Of a stretch of DNA of 13,373 bases, positions 1-6,631 are shown piece after piece (the first letter of the stretch is position 1; the number at the start of each line of letters is the position of its first letter). This DNA comes from HGM11368 sp051883415 (GTDB lineage: Bacteria; Bacillota; Clostridia; Christensenellales; UBA3700). The stretch is from the NCBI GenBank assembly GCA_051883415.1, contig JBJETR010000029.1, positions 1-13,373 of the forward strand. The letters are read 5' to 3'. The notes under the pieces were generated by a model. It saw nothing but the letters and a program-made list of their open reading frames with translations. It made no database searches and was not told where the DNA came from. The position numbers and the translations under genes were made by a program.

Positions 1-1316
1 TCGGTATAAGATTTATTGCTATTCAAGATAACGTAGATACGGAAAATCGAGATAGCGGTACAATGGAAATGATGCCTATCATGAACGTCTTTAACGAATG
101 GCACGCGGCAAATACGAGCAAGAAAATTCGTGCGGTTAGACGTACTTTTGCGAAAGAAGGCATTTACATAGCAAAGAAAGCGACATACGGGTATAAAATG
201 GGAACAGATAAAAAGCATACCCCTATCATTGACGAAGAAGTTGCTCCAATCGTTCGTAGAATATTTGAAATGTATGCATCGGGTTTAAGCCCTAGTAAAA
301 TATGCGAAACTCTGAATCTCGAAGGAATACCAACACCGGCAATCTATGCCAGCACTAAATTGGGACAAAAGCCTAAGCAAAAAGTAATGGGGTTTTGGAC
401 TCCCGTAACGATAAGAGAAATGCTCAACAAAATTATATATCTCGGTCATCTGCCACAATTGTGTTGGACTTCGGTGTCGTATAAAAACCATAAACGGTAT
501 AGAACGGACGAAAGCGACTGGCAAATTGTTTACAATAATCACGAACCAATTATATCGCAAGAACTATGGGATAGAGTTCAAGAACGTAAAAAATCGGTAG
601 CGACAGGAAGAAAAACAACTGTTGGCTACACACATCCTTTGTCGGGCTTTCTATTCTGTGCCGATTGCGGAAACAAGATGAAACTGTGTACTGCAATTAG
701 ACGTAATGGCAAAAGATTTTTTCACTTCGATTGTGGTCATCATATTCGCTACGGAAAGGCATATTGTTTTTCGCATTATATTGCGGCAAGCATATTGGAA
801 GAAATCGTGCTTGAAGATATACGGGAAATGGCAAAACAAATTGTGCTTGACGAAAAAGCTATTCGCGAAGAATTTATCCGTCACAATGCCGAACTTGCGG
901 ATGCAGCCATAAAAGCCACAAAAAAGGAGTTACAAACTAAACAAAAGCGAGTTGCTGAACTATCTCGTCTAATACAAGTGGCTTATGAAGATAGAGTAAA
1001 AGGCAAAATGCCCGAAGATATTTGTATTGGCTTTATACAGAAATACTCCGAAGAACAAAAAAGGCTTGAAGCCGATATATCTACGTTGGAAACAAAACTG
1101 ACCGAAACGAATAGCACATTGCAAAGTGCGGATGATTTTATACGCAACATAAAGAAATATCTCGAAGCTCCTGAAGTCACACGCGAAATGTGCTACGAAC
1201 TTATTGACCGAATTGTTGTCGGTGGTTCGCAGAGCGTAACGGGAAAGGAACGCGAAATAGATATTGTGTACAAAGTAGATATTGCTTCCGTCCTACGATA
1301 CAGACTTAGAAAATAA
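1..1316 (+). CDS. Large serine recombinase, 5' end outside window
   Basis: This is a site-specific recombinase of the large serine family, which cuts and rejoins DNA at attachment sites of mobile elements. The frame is open to the left edge. Before the first in-window ATG (63) it already encodes the end of the catalytic resolvase domain (IAIQDNVDTENRDSGTMEMM, from about base 15), so that ATG is internal and the true start lies upstream. Next come the recombinase domain (about bases 180-600), a zinc ribbon (CADCGNKMKLC near 655-690, then two later cysteines), a coiled-coil stretch rich in E and K (about 850-1130), and a C-terminal block of the DUF4368 type ending ELIDRIVVGG...YKVDI. The catalytic serine is not in view. 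A hairpin terminator follows the stop. It is probably the integrase of the element to its left or of part of this island. Family call is firm; element assignment is inference. Confidence 0.93.
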   Translation, partial: GIRFIAIQDNVDTENRDSGTMEMMPIMNVFNEWHAANTSKKIRAVRRTFAKEGIYIAKKATYGYKMGTDKKHTPIIDEEVAPIVRRIFEMYASGLSPSKICETLNLEGIPTPAIYASTKLGQKPKQKVMGFWTPVTIREMLNKIIYLGHLPQLCWTSVSYKNHKRYRTDESDWQIVYNNHEPIISQELWDRVQERKKSVATGRKTTVGYTHPLSGFLFCADCGNKMKLCTAIRRNGKRFFHFDCGHHIRYGKAYCFSHYIAASILEEIVLEDIREMAKQIVLDEKAIREEFIRHNAELADAAIKATKKELQTKQKRVAELSRLIQVAYEDRVKGKMPEDICIGFIQKYSEEQKRLEADISTLETKLTETNSTLQSADDFIRNIKKYLEAPEVTREMCYELIDRIVVGGSQSVTGKEREIDIVYKVDIASVLRYRLRK

Positions 1317-1318
1317 CA

Positions 1319-1356
1319 AAAAAGTGTATGTTTCATTACGATTCATACACTTTTTA
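1319..1356. terminator. Bidirectional hairpin terminator after the recombinase
   Basis: GTGTATG at 1324-1330 pairs with CATACAC at 1344-1350 around a 13-base loop (TTTCATTACGATT). A-rich and T-rich flanks serve as the U-tract in either direction. It lies just after the recombinase stop and overlaps the stop of the minus-strand ORF at 1354-1563, so it can end both converging transcripts. The loop is identical to that of the hairpin at 6575-6601. Confidence 0.8.
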
Positions 1357-1563
1357 TTTCTCAAAACAAACTTTCCGCACATCCATAAAATTGTGTTGCA
1401 GTCTTGATACGAGAGGCGTCGCTAACGCTCCGCCAGACAAGCACACGCCTCGCTGCTGAATAAACCTGACTAAACAAGGTGAAATGAAAGTGCGACCGGA
1501 AGGCGAAGCTGCCGCTACACCGCTTGCAGTCTTTCGCCTTTTTCCGTCGTGCGCATATTTCAT
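1354..1563 (-). CDS. Small hypothetical ORF (69 codons) with strong RBS
   Basis: This is an ORF of 69 residues that I do not recognise. In its favour, AAGAGGTG at 1569-1576 sits 5 bases before the ATG, and it lies 34 bases downstream of the Rep stop on the same strand, in what reads as one operon. Against it, the composition is visibly more GC-rich than its neighbours, and the product (rich in S, G, R and C, with no hydrophobic core pattern) does not look like a typical folded protein. The stretch could instead be a structured RNA or a dispersed repeat that happens to be open; GGCGTCGCTAACGCTCCGCC-type complementarity is present near 1410-1430. Treat the coding status as undecided. Confidence 0.35.
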   Translation of the reverse strand: MKYAHDGKRRKTASGVAAASPSGRTFISPCLVRFIQQRGVCLSGGALATPLVSRLQHNFMDVRKVCFEK

Positions 1564-1597
1564 GTTTTCACCTCTTTTATAGTCAATTGGTCCTTAT

Positions 1598-2608
1598 TCA
1601 GTTCAGCTTACGCATCTGTGCTATTACGTCTTTGCTTACCTTGCCTATTAAGCATCCTTCATCCCAACACTCAAAGTCATCAAATAACAACAACTTCTTG
1701 TCCTCAAGTCCTATTGTGCAAGCCACATCTTCGTCCATAATATCCGAGATAAAAAACTGTGGTAATCCTTTAGAATAGACAATCTTTTCACCTGTTTTTT
1801 CTAAATACTTGATAAGATACCGTACGGCATACCCTATCATAGTTTTATCGATTTCCTTGAAGTCAGAACGTCCAAAACGCTCGTTAAAATAAGTATTTTG
1901 AGTTGTTACTTGCACTCTTTCAAGAATTGGAGAGTAGTCCTTAACCTCGATTAGTTCGCCAACCATCTTGCCTTCCGGAATGTAGAACAAACCGTGAAAG
2001 TGCAATCGGTTTTTCTCAGGAGAGCGTTCCCATACCCCAATATATTTCCAATTCCGCCTATAACACATTTTCTTAAAGCAATCCGCAAGTTTCTTCCTAA
2101 AACTTTCTTCGGTGTGCTTGCTTCCGTCATAGGTAAACGTGCAAAAGAAATTAAACTCTTGCAAATTCACCTTACGCATCAGCCTTACCCGCCTACAAAC
2201 AAGGTTACGATACTTGCGTTCGAACTGTTCGTTGACGTACAAAGTCGCCTTCTCCAAACTCTCAAAATAAGACTTCATTTTGCTTAGTATTATTCGTTTA
2301 CGCTCGGCTTTTCTCTTACCCTTGGTTTGCTCGTACAATTCTTCGAACAATTCTTTACGTGTCATAGTACGCTCACGCTTCACAGTAGATTTAGACTCGG
2401 CTTTTGTACCCGTATCTTGTTCGACAACTTCCTCATATTCTTCTTCAACGTTATCTTCGCTATCTACAGGAGCGTCTTCAACACTTTCTTCTACAACCGT
2501 GATGCTTTCTTCTTCGTGGACACGCTTTGGTCTACACGGTCTTTTGGTGTGAGGAATGGCTATGTAATGACTGCCATCGAAATACACTTTTGTTTCGCCA
2601 TAAGGCAT
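1598..2608 (-). CDS. HUH-endonuclease replication initiator (Rep), rolling-circle type
   Basis: The protein (336 residues) carries the hallmark motifs of rolling-circle Rep proteins in order: motif 1 FFCTFTY (154-160), the HUH metal-binding motif HFH inside RLHFHGLFYIP (203-205), and a motif 3 tyrosine region YAVRYLIKYLEK (260-271) with candidate nucleophile tyrosines 260/264 and K267. Family knowledge: such proteins nick one strand at the origin and stay covalently bound through tyrosine. The N-terminal part is acidic (32-66), then lysine-rich. The start at 2608 (ATG) is chosen because AAAGGAGG at 2612-2619 precedes it by 4 bases; the GTG at 2629 has no such site. It follows the ATPase remnant by 43 bases on the same strand. 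The motif layout resembles the ORF2/G2P-like Reps of small phages and plasmids of Gram-positives. Rep identity is firm; phage versus plasmid is open. Confidence 0.82.
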   Translation of the reverse strand: MPYGETKVYFDGSHYIAIPHTKRPCRPKRVHEEESITVVEESVEDAPVDSEDNVEEEYEEVVEQDTGTKAESKSTVKRERTMTRKELFEELYEQTKGKRKAERKRIILSKMKSYFESLEKATLYVNEQFERKYRNLVCRRVRLMRKVNLQEFNFFCTFTYDGSKHTEESFRKKLADCFKKMCYRRNWKYIGVWERSPEKNRLHFHGLFYIPEGKMVGELIEVKDYSPILERVQVTTQNTYFNERFGRSDFKEIDKTMIGYAVRYLIKYLEKTGEKIVYSKGLPQFFISDIMDEDVACTIGLEDKKLLLFDDFECWDEGCLIGKVSKDVIAQMRKLN

Positions 2609-2651
2609 AATTCCTCCTTTGCTATACACAGTGGCACGAGTAATCCATATG

Positions 2652-3575
2652 TCATGCAGTTTCCTCCTCGTTGCGTTTGTATAGCGAATTGATAAAATAA
2701 CTATTCTGCATTTTCAGCTCATCAATCGAAGCCTTTTCCGTTGCGTACTCCAAATAATCGTTAAGTCCAATGTTAGTATTCTTTGCCATATCGTTAAAAT
2801 AGTCACTAAAGCAATCCGTACTAAACCTATTACTGTAAATCTTTTTACTCATAAGATAATATTTCTTTTTCTCAGGCTTGCCGTCCATTGTTCCACGTTC
2901 TTTCTCAACTTTTGATACTGAAAATCCGTAAGTGTTGTATATTCTGACGTGCCGTCTAAACACCATAGCGGTCAATTGCTTGAGAATATGAATTAGCAAG
3001 GTGTTATCACCACGATTAAACCTAAAGCTTTCATACAAGCCCATAAACCTATCAAAGAGCCACTCGTTGAGCATATCTTCTATGGTAAAAAACGGCAAGG
3101 CAAGGTTTTGCTCGCTAGACGAAACAATATGGACTATATCGCACAAATCTCTAGCATCCGCACCCCACGAAGACGGCCTTTGTTCATCGGTAAAGACTTT
3201 GATAAAGGGATAATTGTCCACTGTTGCAGAGTGCCTACACATCTTGAGCCAACTATTGAATAGATCATTCTTTTGATTGGTTTCTTCCGTTCCCTTTTTC
3301 ACCTCCTTGAGTTCAAGAGTATTACCACGCTCCTTACCTACTTCGGTAATAGCCACCACACCAAACTCAAAGCTACCGGCATTTGGATTGTTCTCGATGA
3401 CTTTCTTGCCAAGTCTTAGGACGTCAAAGTCCAATATGTGCGAATGCCTTGAACAACGCTCCCTATCCGAAAAGAAATCGTCTTGCCACAATGGGAAGTT
3501 GCCAGCATCAATAAGTTCGTTGTCTGTGCGTATAGAATAGTTGGATACAATAAGGCTACTCTCTATTCCTTGCCT
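2652..3575 (-). pseudogene. P-loop-type ATPase (Zot/HerA-like), 5'-truncated
   Basis: The frame is open from 3575 to the TGA at 2652, but its first usable start is a TTG at 3491 with no ribosome binding site. Codons before it (ESSLIVSNYSIRTDNE...) read as genuine protein, so the 5' end is lost. Counting from 3491, FGVVAITE (43-50) looks like a Walker B strand ending in the catalytic acid. RHSATVDNYPFIKVFTDEQR followed by PSSWGADARDL (86-116) looks like the following sensor/arginine region of Zot- or HerA-type DNA-translocating ATPases. No Walker A (GxxxxGK) is present; it would lie in the missing part. No clear membrane helix is visible, unlike classical inovirus Zot. Position between a small DNA-binding-like gene and Rep suits a packaging, secretion or transfer ATPase. 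The family call is tentative; truncation is well supported. Confidence 0.5.
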
Positions 3576-3664
3576 CTAACAATACCTTTGATGAAGTAAG
3601 AAAAATAAGATTTGTCCTTCATTTGAAAGAGTTCTCTCTCGACCATAATTTTCTTATCAGCCAT
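3563..3664 (-). pseudogene. Truncated small element gene (33 codons), 5' part only
   Basis: An excellent AAGGAGG (3674-3680) sits 9 bases before the ATG at 3664. It overlaps the stop of the preceding gene (3679), a sign of translational coupling. The product begins MADKKIMVERELFQMKDKSY and ends after GIVRGKE at a TAG. The start and composition look like the N-terminus of a longer single-strand-binding-type small protein seen in such elements (from memory, unverified). The TAG lies just where the reading frame of the downstream ATPase takes over (3563-3575), so I infer a deletion that removed the rest of this gene together with the 5' end of the ATPase. Confidence 0.5.
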
Positions 3665-3678
3665 TTATCTAACCCTCC

Positions 3679-3939
3679 TTATGATTTCTTCCCGATAGTA
3701 CGGGAGATTTTCTTTGCTTCGGCAGGCGTTTTACCGTCGCTCAAAGCCTTCTTGTACTTGTACAGTCCTGCATGGTCCGATTGGGCTTGCAAATATCCCG
3801 AACGGAGTCCTGCCTCATAATCGGTAAGTTCCATACCTTCCTTAGGTCCGTGTTCATGTACTTTACTTCTTCGCTCGGATGCATATCCCGCAGCTCTTTT
3901 TGATGGAACGCTCCATCTTCTTTGTCTTGTGGTTGCCAT
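3679..3939 (-). CDS. Small basic conserved element protein (86 aa)
   Basis: The protein has 86 residues and is rich in K, R and A. Its most distinctive part is the second half: YEAGLRSGYLQAQSDHAG (41-58), followed by a helix-forming, lysine-rich tail ending ISRTIGKKS. No catalytic motif is visible. I recognise the general type as a small accessory protein of Rep-encoding elements in Clostridia but know no function; a nucleic-acid-binding role would fit the charge. It is the first gene of the minus-strand run, and its stop overlaps the ribosome binding site of the next gene. Its own AAGGAG (3953-3958) is 13 bases from the ATG, which is long, so translation may be modest. Two 20-base repeats lie just upstream (3961-3980 and 4010-4029). 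Confidence 0.65.
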   Translation of the reverse strand: MATTRQRRWSVPSKRAAGYASERRSKVHEHGPKEGMELTDYEAGLRSGYLQAQSDHAGLYKYKKALSDGKTPAEAKKISRTIGKKS

Positions 3940-4335
3940 AATTTTTCAGTTTCTCCTTTACCCGTTCTGCCGATAGTACAGCGATAGATTTTCACCAAGC
4001 CTTTATTCGCCCGTTCTGCCGATAGCACATCAAGTTGGCTTGGTATTATTAAGTTGTAAATAGTAATCTTAAGCATTTGATTTGAAACTATCCGTTTCGT
4101 GCGACTAAGCGTAAGTGGCCACTTTTATCTTGCAAGACGCAATCCTCGGAAATATATCTTGCTCTTGATTACGGTCTAACTATACAACATTATTTTTTGC
4201 TTTGTTAGAAAGTCTTCCTTGACTATTCCCCCATAAAAACCCAACAAATTACGTATTTGCAACAACCTGACTATTAACTCTCTAAATTCATCAAAATGAT
4301 TTTGGACAATTGCATAGTGATAATATCTTCTTGGT
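3940..4335. other. Gene-poor repeat-rich region, candidate origin/control region
   Basis: No convincing gene is seen here. The stretch holds a 20-base direct repeat with one mismatch, cccgttctgccgatagNaca at 3961-3980 and 4010-4029 (49-base period). Farther along come three inverted repeats in close order: GAAAC-5-GTTTC (4084-4098), the perfect palindrome AAGTGGCCACTT (4113-4124) and TCTTGCAAGA (4128-4137). Palindromes and repeats just upstream of a Rep operon are what a rolling-circle double-strand origin and its control region look like, but no nick site can be named. On the minus strand, codons for FDTPRRYYHY down to a stop at 4176 look faintly protein-like, without any start or ribosome binding site; this may be debris. 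Confidence 0.4.
3961..4029. repeat. Pair of 20-base direct repeats, 49-base period
   Basis: Copies at 3961-3980 and 4010-4029 differ at one base (t versus c). The two copies fall in different reading frames of any overlapping minus-strand ORF, so the repetition is at the DNA level. Position upstream of the small basic protein gene suggests operator sites or iterons. Confidence 0.55.
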
Positions 4336-4440
4336 GTGTCAAAAATAAAAAATAAGCCTATTGACACAGTGCAAAAACTTGACTTTGCTTTTTTCGTATG
4401 ATATAGTGACAGTGTCAAAATAGAAAAACAACCCTATTGA
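4336..4440. promoter_or_regulatory. Promoter with flanking direct and inverted repeats (kinase cassette)
   Basis: A good sigma-A promoter reads TTGACT (4379-4384), 17 bases, TATAGT (4402-4407). A 29-base direct repeat flanks it: 4336-4364 and 4412-4440, about 24 of 29 bases equal, 76-base period, both running gtgtcaaaa...cctattga. In addition TTGACAC (4361-4367) and GTGTCAA (4412-4418) form an inverted pair around the promoter. This arrangement suggests operators for an autoregulated cassette. The likely regulator is the helix-turn-helix protein encoded by the second gene (5315-6094), but that is inference. Confidence 0.6.
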
Positions 4441-4455
4441 TTTGGAGGTAGACAT

Positions 4456-5313
4456 ATGTTAGACTTTTCAAACTACGAAGTGACAAACACTTTTTTTGGT
4501 GGCAGTGAAAAGAAAATAGCAATAAATTTCGATGGCTTCGAATATATGATTAAATTTCAAAAACAAACAAATTTTGGAGAACGGCGCCTTAACCATATTT
4601 CCGAATATATCGGTTCACATATCTTTGAGCTACTTGGGTTTGAAGTCCAAGAAACATATCTCGGAACATATAACAAAGAACAAGTTGTTGCCTGTAAAAA
4701 CTTTGTCATCGAAGGAAATCAATTTGTACCTTTTAACGATGTTGGAGAGAGTTCTCTCGAGCAAGATAAAGAAATTTATCAATATTCGTATCAAGATATA
4801 ATGCAAATGCTCAGAGATAATGTTAAACTCACTAATGTTGAAGAAACCATAAATATGTTTTGGGATATTTATGTTGTAGATGCTTTAATTGGAAATTTTG
4901 ATAGACACGGAAGTAATTGGGGATTTTTGAAAAAGAATAATAAGTATACTCTTGCTCCTGTTTTTGATAATGGCTCATCGCTTTATCCTCAGCTTACAGA
5001 TGAAAGCATGATGGAAAAAATAATGACCTCCGAAGATTTGACAAATGAAAGAATATACAAATTCCCAACATCACAAGTTCAACTGGATGGCAAGAAAAGT
5101 TCTTACTTTGAAGTTATTAATTCTTTAAAATTTAAAGAATGTAACGATTCGGTTGTAAAGATTTGTAAACTATACTCACAAGAAAAAATCGATGAACTCA
5201 TTGATGAAACCCCGTTCTTATCCGATATGAGAAAAATGTTTTACAAATATATACTGAGACAAAGATTTGAAAAAATATTACTTCCTGCCTTTAATAAATT
5301 GATGGAGAAATAA
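4456..5313 (+). CDS. HipA/HipT-type Ser/Thr kinase lacking the N-terminal domain (putative toxin)
   Basis: This 285-residue protein has the kinase signatures of the HipA_C family. A glycine/serine loop GGSEKK (15-20) stands where HipA has its ATP-loop serine. YMIKF follows with the candidate ATP-binding K33, and NHISEYIGSHIFELLGFEV (46-64) is the typical helix. The catalytic loop is NFDRHGSN (147-154, D149 as base, N154) and the metal-binding motif is VFDNG (169-173, D171). Full HipA is about 440 residues. This one starts directly at the kinase core, as in HipT of HipBST or the short CtkA-like kinases. Family knowledge: such kinases phosphorylate aminoacyl-tRNA synthetases or other proteins and arrest growth. 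The start is fixed by GGAGG at 4446-4450, a short distance before the ATG. The next gene begins one base after the stop, so the two are co-translated. Family is firm; toxin role and target are inferred. Confidence 0.82.
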   Translation: MLDFSNYEVTNTFFGGSEKKIAINFDGFEYMIKFQKQTNFGERRLNHISEYIGSHIFELLGFEVQETYLGTYNKEQVVACKNFVIEGNQFVPFNDVGESSLEQDKEIYQYSYQDIMQMLRDNVKLTNVEETINMFWDIYVVDALIGNFDRHGSNWGFLKKNNKYTLAPVFDNGSSLYPQLTDESMMEKIMTSEDLTNERIYKFPTSQVQLDGKKSSYFEVINSLKFKECNDSVVKICKLYSQEKIDELIDETPFLSDMRKMFYKYILRQRFEKILLPAFNKLMEK

Positions 5314-5314
5314 T

Positions 5315-6094
5315 ATGAGAAAATTGACCACATCAGGTTTTATTTGCCTTGAGGACGATTATAAGCTCGTTTACAAAATAGCAAAAATCGAATATGAAGA
5401 ATGGGAAGATGGTTCCTTTAACTATATATTCCGTCCGTTTTATAATATAATTGACATGCTGCCCGATTACTTGTTTCAAGGCATACCGGGGCTTGATTTA
5501 AGTTTAAAAAAAGATGTATACGAACGCAAAAATATCGTTCCAACTTTTATTGCAGAAAGATCACCGGGTGAAAATCGCGAAGACTTGTGGCTATTACTGG
5601 AAGAAGCTGGAATGTCATCGTTAAATCGTTTAGAGTGGCTTATACGAACAAAAACAAGATATCCTGGAGATAGGCTTTTTGTTATCCCGATCGAAGGTAA
5701 TGATACTACTGAGTATAAAGAACAATCTATGTATGATTTAGTTAAAAAGTCTGATAACATCTGCAAAAAGCTTTTGGAAATTATTTGCTTTGGGGATTAT
5801 TTATACACAAACGATATTATAATTGACGATTTGTCTCGTCCATACTACTATCGATTATTGATGCAAATATATATTCATGAGTATAAACAAAGAAAAGATT
5901 ATAAAACAAGGGGAATCGCTAGAGCAAAAGAAAGAAACGTTTATAAAGGTAGAAAACAAATAAATATTGACCCTTTACTCTTTGACAAGGTTGCAAATAA
6001 TTATTTGCACGGAAAAATATCCGCTGACGAGGCTTCTTTTATTTTAAAAATAAGTCGTTCAACCTTTTTTAGGAGACTAAGGGAAAGAAAATAA
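5315..6094 (+). CDS. HipS-like (HipA N-domain) protein fused to a Hin-type HTH (putative antitoxin)
   Basis: The protein has 259 residues in two parts. Residues about 30-126 follow the pattern of the HipA N-terminal subdomain (Couple_hipA/HipS): a basic YIFRPFYN strand, a DLSL segment (61-64) and the signature VPTFIAERSPGENREDLWLL (75-94) followed by GDRLFVIP (118-125), as HipA has PxFFxNLLPEGxxRE...GALRxxP. Residues about 198-257 match the C-terminal DNA-binding tail of Hin-type serine invertases: RGIARAKERNVYKGRK, then a helix-turn-helix ending SADEASFILKISRSTFFRRL (236-255). No recombinase catalytic domain is present. In HipBST the equivalent functions sit on separate HipB and HipS proteins. 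I infer that this one protein neutralises the upstream kinase and represses the shared promoter. Domain reading is by eye; the HTH is clear, the HipS part likely. Confidence 0.68.
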   Translation: MRKLTTSGFICLEDDYKLVYKIAKIEYEEWEDGSFNYIFRPFYNIIDMLPDYLFQGIPGLDLSLKKDVYERKNIVPTFIAERSPGENREDLWLLLEEAGMSSLNRLEWLIRTKTRYPGDRLFVIPIEGNDTTEYKEQSMYDLVKKSDNICKKLLEIICFGDYLYTNDIIIDDLSRPYYYRLLMQIYIHEYKQRKDYKTRGIARAKERNVYKGRKQINIDPLLFDKVANNYLHGKISADEASFILKISRSTFFRRLRERK

Positions 6095-6153
6095 TAATAA
6101 TAAATATAAATATTAAAGCAACTAATTAAATCTTTTAATGCTAAAAGAGAAAC

Positions 6154-6175
6154 GGCGTGGACTTAGCTCCACGCC
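6154..6175 (-). terminator. Strong hairpin, terminator for the minus-strand remnant
   Basis: GGCGTGGA (6154-6161) and TCCACGCC (6168-6175) pair perfectly around a 6-base loop. On the minus strand the hairpin is followed by a U-rich tract (GTTTCTCTTTT). It lies 12 bases beyond the stop of the minus-strand remnant at 6188. On the plus strand it has no T-run, so it would end the kinase cassette only weakly. Confidence 0.6.
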
Positions 6176-6187
6176 TAAATTATCTAA

Positions 6188-6292
6188 TTAAGCACTCAAC
6201 TTGTTTTGCAAAAACTTGAGCAGTTTTTTATTCAAAATTTGTATGTACTCTGGAGTATAATTCCATGCAATCGAAAGTGCTTCTTGTGTATT
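6188..6292 (-). pseudogene. 3' remnant of an unidentified minus-strand gene
   Basis: Reading the minus strand from about 6292, the codons give ALSIAWNYTPEYIQILNKKL and then run to a TAA at 6188, with a proper terminator hairpin beyond. The residue pattern looks like a real C-terminal helix pair. There is no start and no room for a gene: the upstream side meets recombinase sequence on the other strand at about 6290-6297. I take it as the tail of a gene cut off when the second recombinase remnant was joined here. The parent family is not recognised. Confidence 0.35.
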
Positions 6293-6294
6293 GT

Positions 6295-6567
6295 TATTCA
6301 GCAGAAAGAGACACGCTTATAACCGAAATCGAGGCTCTTGAAAAAAATCTAAAAGAGACCGAAAGCACAAAACAAACCGCCGACGATTTTATTAAAGCAA
6401 TAAAAAAATACCTTAACGCCCCTACGCTCACGAGAGAGATGTGCTATGAACTTATAGACCGCGTAATTGTCGGCGGTTTACCGAAAGTTACCGGCAAAGA
6501 ACGAACGATAGAAATCGTTTATAAAGTAGATATTATGTCCGCTATGCGCCATAGACTCCAAAAATAA
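6295..6567 (+). pseudogene. C-terminal remnant of a second serine recombinase
   Basis: Only the last 90 residues remain, starting YSAERDTLITEIEALEKNL and ending YKVDIMSAMRHRLQK. By hand count about 58 of 90 residues equal the C-terminus of the recombinase at 1-1316, including REMCYELIDR and VTGKER. The ATG at 6265 opens ten unrelated codons and is not a credible start: no ribosome binding site is seen and the homology begins only at 6295. The catalytic, recombinase and zinc-ribbon domains are all missing. It is thus a relic of an earlier integration by a related but distinct element, and it ends in the same kind of hairpin. Confidence 0.75.
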
Positions 6568-6570
6568 CGA

Positions 6571-6610
6571 AAAAGCGTATGTTTCATTACGATTCATACG
6601 CCATTTCTTT
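6571..6610 (+). terminator. Hairpin after the recombinase remnant, twin of 1319-1356
   Basis: GCGTATG (6575-6581) pairs with CATACGC (6595-6601) around the loop TTTCATTACGATT (6582-6594). It matches the hairpin at 1324-1350 in 25 of 27 bases. The two differences are the two members of one base pair (T-A there, C-G here). The trailing tract CATTTCTTT is only moderately U-rich. Confidence 0.7.
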
Positions 6611-6631
6611 GATTTGTAATAGTGCCCATAA

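Noticed and set aside
3961..4029. CRISPR-like repeats
   Set aside because: There are only two copies, with no further units, no spacer array and no cas genes in the window.
3741..4076. 111-codon minus-strand ORF starting MLKITIYNLII
   Set aside because: Most of it overlaps the small basic protein gene in another frame, it has no ribosome binding site, and the two direct repeats fall in it in different frames.
4176..4418. 80-codon minus-strand ORF
   Set aside because: It has only a TTG start inside the promoter of the opposite cassette and no ribosome binding site. The last 55 codons look faintly protein-like, so at most it is debris.
6265..6294. ATG at 6265 as start of a 100-residue gene
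   Set aside because: The first ten codons are unrelated to recombinases, and no ribosome binding site is present; homology begins at 6295.
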